Assembly: GCA_018433245.1 (NCBI GenBank)
Contig: JAHDRN010000001.1
Location: forward strand, 62,001 to 126,000
DNA length: 64,000 nucleotides
Reading direction: 5' to 3'
Source of the DNA: Candidatus Proruminimicrobium quisquiliarum
GTDB lineage: Bacteria > Elusimicrobiota > Endomicrobiia > Endomicrobiales > Endomicrobiaceae
Made by a program: the position numbers and the translations under genes. Positions 27,378-34,657 of the stretch are shown piece by piece (within the stretch, counting starts at the first letter, position 1; every line of letters begins with the position of its first letter). The notes under the pieces were generated by a model. It saw nothing but the letters and a program-made list of their open reading frames with translations. It ran no database searches and was not told where the DNA came from.

Positions 27378-28142
27378 ATGATACATCAGACGGCAATTGT
27401 AGATAAATCGGCAGTTATAGGACAAAATGTTGAAATCGGGCCGTATGCGGTTATAGGAGAAGAAGTTACAATAGGCGACGGAACGATTGTCGGTCCGCAC
27501 GCAATCATTGAATATGCCGATATAGGTAAAAACTGTAAAATATTCGGGCATGCCATAATAGGAACCGAGCCGCAGTATTTAAAATATGCCGGCGAAAAAA
27601 CTAAGGCTATTATAGGCGACGGATCCGTAATGAGAGAATATGTGACCGTCAACAGAGCAACCAGCAATACAGGCAAAACGATCGTCGGTAAAAACTGCCT
27701 GCTTATGGCATATACTCATATAGGACATGACAGCGTCGTAGGCAACAACGTTATTATCGCAAACGCATGTTCCATAGCCGGACATGTTGAAATAGACGAT
27801 AATGTTGTATTCGGCGGAATGGCTGCCGTGCATCAATTTACAAAAATAGGCAGAAACGCGATAATCGGAGGCGGTTCAAAGGTAAATATGGATATAATAC
27901 CTTTTGCCGAAACACACGGCGACAGAGCAAGACTTGTAGGTCTCAATCTTATAGGACTTAAAAGACATAAAATGTCAACCGAAACGATTGACGCGATAAA
28001 ACATGCGTATAAAACTCTTTTTATGTCAAAATTAACGCTGGAAGAGGCGCTTTCAAGACTTATTGAAGTTAAAGTTCCGGAAGTCCAGGAAATAGTGACT
28101 TTTATAAGAAGATCACAAAGAGGAATCGCAAGAACCAGATGA
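27378..28142 (+). CDS. lpxA: acyl-ACP--UDP-N-acetylglucosamine O-acyltransferase LpxA
   Basis: First enzyme of lipid A synthesis. The 254-residue protein is a left-handed beta-helix of hexapeptide repeats from residue 1 (IHQTAIVDKSAVIGQNVEIG), the catalytic-histidine region MAYTHIGHDSVVGNN, and the C-terminal helical domain with VGLNLIGLKRHKMSTETIDA. Its length fits the family. It begins two bases after lpxC-fabZ and overlaps lpxI by four bases. Whether it accepts UDP-GlcNAc or its 3-amino analogue cannot be told from sequence and bears on the aminotransferase pair downstream. Confidence 0.96.
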   Translation: MIHQTAIVDKSAVIGQNVEIGPYAVIGEEVTIGDGTIVGPHAIIEYADIGKNCKIFGHAIIGTEPQYLKYAGEKTKAIIGDGSVMREYVTVNRATSNTGKTIVGKNCLLMAYTHIGHDSVVGNNVIIANACSIAGHVEIDDNVVFGGMAAVHQFTKIGRNAIIGGGSKVNMDIIPFAETHGDRARLVGLNLIGLKRHKMSTETIDAIKHAYKTLFMSKLTLEEALSRLIEVKVPEVQEIVTFIRRSQRGIARTR

Positions 28143-28948
28143 AAAATATTAATTATACCGGTTTAATTGCCGGAGGCGGCAGATTTCCGGTTATTGTTGC
28201 CAGTGAGATTCAAAAACACGGAAATAAGTTATTTGTGATAGGCCTGAAAGAAGGAGCCGATCCGGATATTGAAAAAATTTCGGAAGATTTTATTTGGCTT
28301 TCCGTAGGCCAATTGCAGAAATGCATAGATATTTTAAAAGAAAAAAATATTAAAACTTTGACAATGGTCGGATATGTCAAACATGCCAATATTTATTCCG
28401 CGTTGAAAATGGATATGAGAGCAATGAAACTAATGGGTTCTCTTATAAATAAAAAAGCGGATACAATTCTTGAGGCGGTTGTCAAAGAATTTAAAAAAGA
28501 CGGAATAGATTTTTTGCCGTCTCATATTTATTTAAAACATTTGCTTGCGCCTAAAGGGTTGCTTACAGGCAAAAAATTAAATTCGGAGGAAAATAAAGAC
28601 GTTGAGTTCGGATTTGATATAGCAAAAAGCATAGCGGGCCTTGATATAGGTCAGACGGTTGTTGTAAAAGGCAGATCCGTTCTTGCCGTTGAATCAATTG
28701 AAGGAACGGACGAATGTATAAAAAGAGCTTATTCTTTGGGGGGTGAAAACGCAATTGTAATAAAAGTTGCAAAACCGAACCAGGATTTCAGATTTGATGT
28801 TCCTGTTATAGGATTGAAAACAATAGATACGTTAAAAAATAATAAAATCAGGGCTATGGCGATTGAAGCCGGTTCAACTTTGATTTTAGATAAAGATGAA
28901 GTTATCAAAAAAGCCAAAGAGAATGATATCACTATAGTGGCTGTTTAA
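28139..28948 (+). CDS. lpxI: UDP-2,3-diacylglucosamine pyrophosphatase LpxI
   Basis: Hydrolyses UDP-2,3-diacylglucosamine to lipid X, the job LpxH does in E. coli. The 269-residue protein has the LpxI (DUF1009) pattern: GLIAGGGRFPVIVASEIQK at the N-terminus, WLSVGQLQKCIDILKE, VKHANIYSALKMDMRAMKLM, and the C-terminal GQTVVVKGRSVLAVESIEGT and EAGSTLILDKDE. LpxI is typical of bacteria lacking LpxH. It overlaps lpxA by four bases and closes the lpx run. Confidence 0.93.
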   Translation: MKNINYTGLIAGGGRFPVIVASEIQKHGNKLFVIGLKEGADPDIEKISEDFIWLSVGQLQKCIDILKEKNIKTLTMVGYVKHANIYSALKMDMRAMKLMGSLINKKADTILEAVVKEFKKDGIDFLPSHIYLKHLLAPKGLLTGKKLNSEENKDVEFGFDIAKSIAGLDIGQTVVVKGRSVLAVESIEGTDECIKRAYSLGGENAIVIKVAKPNQDFRFDVPVIGLKTIDTLKNNKIRAMAIEAGSTLILDKDEVIKKAKENDITIVAV

Positions 28949-28963
28949 AACGGAGGGAAAATA

Positions 28964-30052
28964 ATGGCAAAGTATTCAAAATATTTAGTAGTTTTTTTGG
29001 TTGTTTTTTTCACAGCAAGTTCTGTTAGAGCAAAGGGACCTTTTATTACTCCAGGAGCAAGAGCGACTGGTTTCGGAACAGCATTTGTTTCAATAGCCGA
29101 TGATTTAACGGCTATTTACTGGAACCCGGCTGGTTTAGCTTATCAAAAAAATAAACAAGTAATGCTTTCTTCTTATTTTATTTCCGATAGTGCAATGTCA
29201 AACGATACAGGCGGAGGTCCTACAAAATATGAAACAACGGCAATAATTCCTTTTTTAGGATTTTCCACTCCGTTTAATGAAACAATGACAATTGCGTTTG
29301 GCATTTATGCTTCGGGCGGCGGCGGTGGCAAATTGGTAGGATTGCCGGCTGGAGTAAAAATTGAAGGTCAACAAAGTTTTATGATTTATAACGTATCCGT
29401 AGCAAAGAATATAAACGATAAATTATCAGTAGGTTTTGGTTTTGAAGGTATAGAAATGAGAGATAAATTAGTGGCCAATTTATATGGTATTGATTATGAT
29501 AGAAGTGCGTTCGGATTTCAATGCAATTTGGGTATAATGTACAAACCTGTTAAAAAATTAAGTACAGGTTTTATATTAAGAAGCGGAACTCGCATAGGGT
29601 TGCCAAAAGAACTAAATGCGTCAAATCCGTCTTTTATTGATGGTTATACTTATCCTATGACAATGGAACTGGGAACTTCATATAAAGCTTTGAATCAGTT
29701 AACGGTTGCGGTTGCCGTAGCATATAATAAGTATTCATGGACAAGCGCCAATTACACTGATACTGTCCAATTTAGAATCGGTACCGAATATAAGGCTAAT
29801 GATAAATTAGCGTTGCATTTAGGTTTCTTTACTGACCCTAATATTTATAATAAATCAGATACATATACCCTGACGAATATAGATATGTATAATATGCAAT
29901 ATGGTTGCATAGGGGCCGGATATGATGTCTCTAAAAATGTTAATTTGGATCTTACATATACGCATTCGTTTACTCAGGATGTTGTGTATAATGGCGTAAC
30001 CTACGAATATCCGATTGATATGGCAAGATTTGACATTAATTACAAGTTTTAA
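28964..30052 (+). CDS. FadL/OmpP1/TodX-family outer-membrane protein
   Basis: A 362-residue exported barrel. After a signal peptide (about residues 1-22) comes KGPFITPGARATGFGTAFVS and DDLTAIYWNPAGLAYQ, the conserved FadL-family N-terminal hatch pattern including NPAG. Strands follow to a C-terminal YPIDMARFDINYKF ending in phenylalanine. FadL homologues take up hydrophobic compounds such as fatty acids. It is 15 bases after lpxI with a GGAGG site, so it may belong to the lpx transcript. A close paralogue follows at 30288. Ligand unknown. Confidence 0.87.
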   Translation: MAKYSKYLVVFLVVFFTASSVRAKGPFITPGARATGFGTAFVSIADDLTAIYWNPAGLAYQKNKQVMLSSYFISDSAMSNDTGGGPTKYETTAIIPFLGFSTPFNETMTIAFGIYASGGGGGKLVGLPAGVKIEGQQSFMIYNVSVAKNINDKLSVGFGFEGIEMRDKLVANLYGIDYDRSAFGFQCNLGIMYKPVKKLSTGFILRSGTRIGLPKELNASNPSFIDGYTYPMTMELGTSYKALNQLTVAVAVAYNKYSWTSANYTDTVQFRIGTEYKANDKLALHLGFFTDPNIYNKSDTYTLTNIDMYNMQYGCIGAGYDVSKNVNLDLTYTHSFTQDVVYNGVTYEYPIDMARFDINYKF

Positions 30053-30182
30053 AATGCATATAACGGTTATAATTAAGAAATTATTTTTATATTAAAACAT
30101 AAAATACCGATTAAATTTATAATTTAAATGAGATTTAAAAGATAATTTACTTTTCGTGCGCTTTGATTTATTATGTATAAAA

Positions 30183-30248
30183 CAGTTTTCAAAGTACATT
30201 TTTCCAAATACTGATTTGCGAATCAAATATTAAATAAAACGAAAACTG
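30183..30248. promoter_or_regulatory. spaced inverted repeat in the gap before the second FadL-like gene
   Basis: CAGTTTTC (30183-30190) and GAAAACTG (30241-30248) are exact inverted copies 50 bases apart, and TGATTTGCGAATCA (30212-30225), itself nearly palindromic, sits midway. The whole stretch lies just upstream of the second barrel's ribosome site. This could be an operator or a transcript structure. The rest of the 235-base gap (30053-30287) shows nothing coding and no convincing -35/-10 pair. Confidence 0.3.
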
Positions 30249-30287
30249 CGTGGTTATTTCGTGACAAACAATAAAAACGGAGGACGA

Positions 30288-31502
30288 ATGATAAGGATTT
30301 TGAAGTTTTTAGGAGTCGCATTCTTTGTTTTGAGTTTTTCAAGTTATATTTATGCCAAAGGTATTTTTATTCAGCCAGGAGCAAGGGCTGCCGGATATGG
30401 ACAGGCTTTTACTGCTGTCGCCGATGATTTGACAGCGATTTTTTGGAATCCCGCCGGACTTGCATATCAAAAAAAAACACAGGTTATGACATCTGTTTTT
30501 TATATAAACTACGATGCTACTTCAGACGGCACTATGTTTAATAAATTCCAAACAAACGCTTTGCTGCCTTTTGCGGCATTTTCAACAGCCGTTGATAAGG
30601 ATAAAAAAACTATAGTCGCAGCCGGTATTTACGTTTCAGGCGGAGGCGGAGGAAAGCTTGAACAAACGCTTCCTACTCCGCCTTATCCGTCAGGAACGAT
30701 AGCGAAAATAGAGGGGCAATACAGTTTTTTGGTTTGCAATTTTTCCGTTGCAAGAGAAATATACGAAAATTTATCAGTTGCTGTAGGCGTTGATCTTGTA
30801 AATATGAATGAAAGAAGAACAATTACTAATTTGGGCTCTCTTGATACGGATTACACAAGAAGCGGATACGGTTTTCAGGGAAACTTGGGTTTAATATACA
30901 AACCTTTTAGAAAACTAAGTACAGGTGCTATTTTTAGAAGCGGCAGTTCTATAAGACTTACCGATATAGCTGGAATGGATAAACATTACAGATATCCGAT
31001 GACTATAGAAGGAGGTATTGCTTACGATTTATTTGATAACTTTAGATTTACCGCAGCTATTGCGCACACAGAGTATTCTTGGACATCCGCCAAATATGTT
31101 GACACTACTGTTGTTAAATTTGGCACAGAATATATGCCTACTGAAAAATTATCGCTACTTTTTGGTTTTTATAATGATCCGGATATTTACAATACCGCCG
31201 TATTGTATAACGGTCAAACGGCGAATGTTGCTGACGTAAATATGTACTCCGACTTTTGATTCTAGTGTTTCAACTTATTTGGTCAAACGGCGAATGTTGC
31301 TGACGTAAATATGTACAATATGAGATATTTTAATATAGGAGCCGGATATAAATTTACAAAATCTTTTAGTGCGACGCTTTTATATTCGCGCTCATATACT
31401 CAGGAAGTTTCAGCTATAGATCCGTTCACTCATAGTCAGACAACTTATAAGTATCCTATAAATCTTGTAAAGATGGATTTAAGTTATAAATTCGGAATAT
31501 AA
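30288..31502 (+). pseudogene. FadL-like outer-membrane protein interrupted by a 69-bp partial duplication
   Basis: A paralogue of the preceding barrel: signal peptide MIRILKFLGVAFFVLSFSSY, then KGIFIQPGARAAGYGQAFTA and FWNPAGLAYQ. ATG 30288 follows GGAGG. The frame hits TGA at 31257-31259 and a second in-frame stop, TAG, at 31263-31265, then resumes in the same frame and ends at 31502 with a proper barrel C-terminus (INLVKMDLSYKFGI). The stops lie inside a 33-base insert flanked by two identical 36-base repeats (31212-31247 and 31281-31316). Removing 69 bases restores an intact barrel of about 381 residues. It is either a recent mutation, a phase-variable state or an assembly error. Confidence 0.8.
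31212..31316. repeat. 36-bp direct repeat flanking a 33-bp insert
   Basis: The 36-base unit starting GGTCAAACGGCGAATG occurs at 31212-31247 and, with no mismatch, at 31281-31316. The 33 bases between (31248-31280) have no counterpart in the paralogous gene and contain two in-frame stops. The offset of 69 is a multiple of three, so loss of one copy plus insert is in frame. The insert shows no terminal inverted repeats, so it is not a recognisable transposon. Confidence 0.95.
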
Positions 31503-31523
31503 CAATTAAAAAATTTATACAAT

Positions 31524-31566
31524 AAAAAGAGCCGAACTAAATTATTAAATTCGGCTCTTTTTATTT
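31524..31566 (+). terminator. rho-independent terminator after the lpx/FadL region
   Basis: AAAGAGCCGAA pairs with TTCGGCTCTTT around a 13-base loop, followed by a T-rich tail. It ends the envelope operon and separates it from the aminotransferase/oxidoreductase pair. Confidence 0.88.
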
Positions 31567-31655
31567 TTTATGTTTTTTGAAATTTATTTTATATAATATG
31601 AAATAAATTTTTAAAAATATAAAAACAAAAATTTTAAAATATCAGGAGAAATACT

Positions 31656-32747
31656 ATGATTCCTTTAGTGCATCCGATTTTCGGCAAAGAAGAAAAAAAG
31701 ATTATCAATGAAGTAATTGATTCAAGAGTCGTTGCAAGCGGCAAATACGTTGAGCAGTTTGAACGGCAGTTTGCAAAACTCTCAAATGCTAAATTCGGAA
31801 TAGCTTGTTCAAACGGGACTACGGCTTTACATACTGCGTTAATCGCATGCGGAGTTAAAGCAGGCGACAAAGTAATAACTACGCCGTTTACTTTTATCGC
31901 TACCGCAAATTCAATTCTTTTTTGCGGAGCCAAACCGGTATTTGCCGATATAGATCCATTGACATTCAATATTTGTCCTAAAAGCGTTGAAAAAATATTA
32001 AAAACGCAAAAAGTAAAAGCCGTTATATGCGTTCATCTTTACGGACTTTCAAGCGACATGGGAGCTTTGCTTAAATTAAAGAAAAAATATAAATTTGCTT
32101 TGATTGAGGACGCATGTCAGGCTCATTTGGCTGAACACAATAATAAAAAAGTAGGTTCAATAGGGGATGCGGCGGCATATTCTTTTTACGCGACAAAAAA
32201 TATGACGACGGGAGAAGGCGGAATAGTTTTGACAAACAATAAAAATATTGATGCTCTTTCAAGACAGGTCATCAACCACGGCAGAGCCGGACATTCAACG
32301 CATACGGTTTTGGGATATAATTACAGATTAACAAATATTGCGGCCGCTATGGGAATAGAGCAGTGCAAAGAGATAGAAAAATGGACAAAACAAAGAATAA
32401 AAAACGCAAGCCTGCTGTCAAACGGATTAAAAGGTTTGGATTTTATCGGCGCGCCTTATGTTCCAAAAGGATGTGTCCATGTTTTTCACCAATATACGGT
32501 CAGAATTAAAAACGGATTAAGAGACAGATTTATGAAATATTTACAGGAAAACGGTATCGGATGCGGTATTTATTATCCTGAGGTTATTTATAAACAGCCG
32601 CTTTATAAAGATTTGGGATATAAAAAAGTCAGTTGCCCGCAAGCCGAGCAGGCCGTAAAAGAAGTATTGTCGCTTCCCGTTCATCCGGCGCTTTCGGATA
32701 AAGACATAAAGTTTATGGTAAATACAATAAGGAATTTTAAAAAATAA
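31656..32747 (+). CDS. DegT/DnrJ/EryC1/StrS-family sugar aminotransferase
   Basis: A 363-residue PLP enzyme that aminates keto-sugar nucleotides. It has GTTALHTALIACGVKAGDKV, TPFTFIATANSILFCGAKPV, LIEDACQAHLAE (the EDxAQ/H motif) and the PLP lysine in SFYATKNMTTGEGG. A clear AGGAG site precedes the ATG. Two bases after its stop begins an oxidoreductase gene, so together they would oxidise and aminate one sugar carbon. Candidates are the GnnA/GnnB reaction giving UDP-GlcNAc3N for lipid A, or a WbpB/WbpE-type reaction. The closeness of the lpx genes favours the former, but this is inference. Confidence 0.9.
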   Translation: MIPLVHPIFGKEEKKIINEVIDSRVVASGKYVEQFERQFAKLSNAKFGIACSNGTTALHTALIACGVKAGDKVITTPFTFIATANSILFCGAKPVFADIDPLTFNICPKSVEKILKTQKVKAVICVHLYGLSSDMGALLKLKKKYKFALIEDACQAHLAEHNNKKVGSIGDAAAYSFYATKNMTTGEGGIVLTNNKNIDALSRQVINHGRAGHSTHTVLGYNYRLTNIAAAMGIEQCKEIEKWTKQRIKNASLLSNGLKGLDFIGAPYVPKGCVHVFHQYTVRIKNGLRDRFMKYLQENGIGCGIYYPEVIYKQPLYKDLGYKKVSCPQAEQAVKEVLSLPVHPALSDKDIKFMVNTIRNFKK

Positions 32748-32749
32748 AG

Positions 32750-33688
32750 ATGAATAAAATTAAAACGGCGGTTGTAGGAGTCGGTTCGTTAGGACAGCAT
32801 CACGCGAGAATATTATCGCAACACGAAAATTCGGAATTGGTCGCAGTCATAGACGCAAGCGAGGAAAGAGGCGCTCAAATTGCGCAATTACGCGGAACGA
32901 AAAATTTTACGTCGGTTGATGACGTAATAGGAAAGATAAATGCCGCCGTAATAGCCGTACCTACTCCTTATCATTACGATATCGCAAAGAAATTTTTAAA
33001 TGCCGGAATACATTGTCTTGTTGAAAAACCTATTACTATTTCCGTTGAACATGCCGATGAACTCATAAGTATCGCAAAAACAAAAAAACTTGTTTTGCAG
33101 GTAGGACATATTGAAAGATTTAATCCCGCTTTTACAGCCGCAAAACCTTATATAAAAGAACCTAAATTTATTGAAGCCGTACGCATCGGCCCTTATGACC
33201 CTAGAATGAATCATATAGGCGTAGTTTTAGATTTAATGATTCATGATTTAGACGTAATTTTGACATTGGTAAAATCTAAGATTGTATCAATTGAAGCTTA
33301 CGGGAAAAAAGTTTTTTCGGAATACGAAGATACGGCAAAAGCCAGACTTAGATTTGAAAACGGATGTATCGCCGATATTTCCATAAGCCGGGTTTCGTTT
33401 GACAAATGCAGAAAAATGGCAGTTTGTCAAAATAACGGAGCCGTGCATATTGATTACGCCGGTAAAACGGTAAATGTTTATTCGTCTAAAAATGACGTAA
33501 AACATCTTAAAACTATGGCGGATATAGAAACAATAACTCCGGAAATAGGAACAAAGGAACCGTTATTTTATGAAGATGATCATTTTTTGTCATGTATTAA
33601 AGATAACAAAGCTCCTATGATAACCGGCGAAAACGGCAGAGACGCTTTAAAATTAGCCCATGAAATACTTAAAAACATCAGATATTGA
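32750..33688 (+). CDS. Gfo/Idh/MocA-family oxidoreductase
   Basis: A 312-residue NAD(P)-dependent sugar oxidoreductase. The N-terminal Rossmann fold has VVGVGSLGQHHARILSQH, then AVPTPYHYDIAKKFLNAG and the EKPIT motif with its lysine (about residue 93). The C-terminal domain includes VLDLMIHDLDVILTLVK, whose histidine is in the usual catalytic position. It directly follows the aminotransferase, suggesting it makes the 3-keto sugar nucleotide that enzyme aminates, as GnnA does for UDP-GlcNAc. WbpB-like and other roles are possible. Confidence 0.88.
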   Translation: MNKIKTAVVGVGSLGQHHARILSQHENSELVAVIDASEERGAQIAQLRGTKNFTSVDDVIGKINAAVIAVPTPYHYDIAKKFLNAGIHCLVEKPITISVEHADELISIAKTKKLVLQVGHIERFNPAFTAAKPYIKEPKFIEAVRIGPYDPRMNHIGVVLDLMIHDLDVILTLVKSKIVSIEAYGKKVFSEYEDTAKARLRFENGCIADISISRVSFDKCRKMAVCQNNGAVHIDYAGKTVNVYSSKNDVKHLKTMADIETITPEIGTKEPLFYEDDHFLSCIKDNKAPMITGENGRDALKLAHEILKNIRY

Positions 33689-33700
33689 TTTTTTTAATTA

Positions 33701-33729
33701 TTGCAAAACAGACGTTTTTAATGTATACT
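33701..33729 (+). promoter_or_regulatory. promoter of the PorV-like/M6 protease pair
   Basis: TTGCAA (33701-33706), 17 bases, TATACT (33724-33729). Predicted start near 33736, giving a leader of about 16 bases without a Shine-Dalgarno before the ATG at 33752. Confidence 0.6.
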
Positions 33730-33751
33730 TGGACGCGTAACAAATCATAAT

Positions 33752-34645
33752 ATGAAAATAAAAATCTTATCAATTTGTTTCTTGATGTTTTTTGTTACCG
33801 CATATCTTACGGCCGGCGGCGTCGGCAGTACGGCTTTTCAGGTTTTAACGATACCTATGACGGCTTCGGATGCCGCTTTATCAAACACCAATATATCAAG
33901 CGTTGCATCGGCGGCGTCAAATCCTTCTGTAATTCCTTTTTCACCATATTCTCTTATAGTAACTCATGCCGTTTATATTGAAAATACAGGATACAGCGTT
34001 GCCTGTTTTAACGTTCCGGTCACTAAAAATTCCGGAATAGGCATATCCGTTACTTATTTGGATTTGGGATCTTTGGACAGAATTTCTGATACCGGAATTC
34101 AACAGGGAAGTTTCGGGGCAAGCGATAAAGTTGTAAGTTTGTCATACGGATTAAAATTCAATGAAACAATTTCGGCCGGTATTTCCGCAAAATATCTGCA
34201 GCAGGCAATAGATGATGTTTCTTATTCCGGATTTGCAGGTTCTTTAAGCGGAATATATTTTATAAATGAAACTTTTTATTTTGGTTCGGGTTTAAATAAT
34301 TTCGGATCTCAGGTTAACGGTTTTAACCTGCCTTCCGATTTTTATTTTTCGGTTATAGGCAACGTTTCCGATGCATCGTCTGTAATAGCGCAGTTTGACA
34401 GTTATTTTAACGATGATATAAGCGATTTGAAATTAGCCGCAGAAACAAAATTTGAAAATTTGAAATTCAGAATAGGCTATTCTTTTCCTTTAATTAGAAA
34501 CGAAGTTGACAATACGACTGAATTTATATCAAATCTTACGGCCGGTCTCGGTTTTGATTTTGATTATTTATCGGTAGATTACGCGTGGCTGCCAAAAGGC
34601 GATGTGGGAACTACGCATATGTTTTCTTTGGTAGTAAAGTTTTAA
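33752..34645 (+). CDS. PorV/UPF0164-family outer-membrane protein
   Basis: A 297-residue exported barrel. After a signal peptide (about residues 1-21) comes GGVGSTAFQVLTIPMTASDA, then ALSNTNISSVASAASNPSVI, the characteristic PorV/PorQ/UPF0164 opening with the SNP turn. Regular strands follow, ending DVGTTHMFSLVVKF with a terminal phenylalanine. In Bacteroidota PorV shuttles type IX cargo from the translocon. It sits 12 bases before an M6 protease whose tail resembles a type IX sorting domain, so the two probably form one secretion unit. Other UPF0164 proteins have no proven function. Confidence 0.8.
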   Translation: MKIKILSICFLMFFVTAYLTAGGVGSTAFQVLTIPMTASDAALSNTNISSVASAASNPSVIPFSPYSLIVTHAVYIENTGYSVACFNVPVTKNSGIGISVTYLDLGSLDRISDTGIQQGSFGASDKVVSLSYGLKFNETISAGISAKYLQQAIDDVSYSGFAGSLSGIYFINETFYFGSGLNNFGSQVNGFNLPSDFYFSVIGNVSDASSVIAQFDSYFNDDISDLKLAAETKFENLKFRIGYSFPLIRNEVDNTTEFISNLTAGLGFDFDYLSVDYAWLPKGDVGTTHMFSLVVKF

Positions 34646-34657
34646 AAGGTAAATTTT

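Noticed and set aside
27386-27836. Minus-strand open frames opposite lpxA and lpxC
   Set aside because: They are mirror frames of repetitive hexapeptide coding sequence, with no ribosome sites or family motifs.
30053-30287. Hidden RNA or small gene in the longest intergenic gap
   Set aside because: Only a spaced inverted repeat and AT-rich sequence are visible; no open frame with a ribosome site, no terminator and no known RNA motif.
31248-31280. 33-base insert as a tiny transposable element
   Set aside because: No terminal inverted repeats or other copy seen in the window, and the 36-base flanks are too long for a usual target-site duplication.
31311-31502. Separate 63-residue gene after the FadL-like stop
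   Set aside because: Its frame and sequence are the C-terminal end of the same barrel; it has no ribosome site and is best read as the remainder of the interrupted gene.
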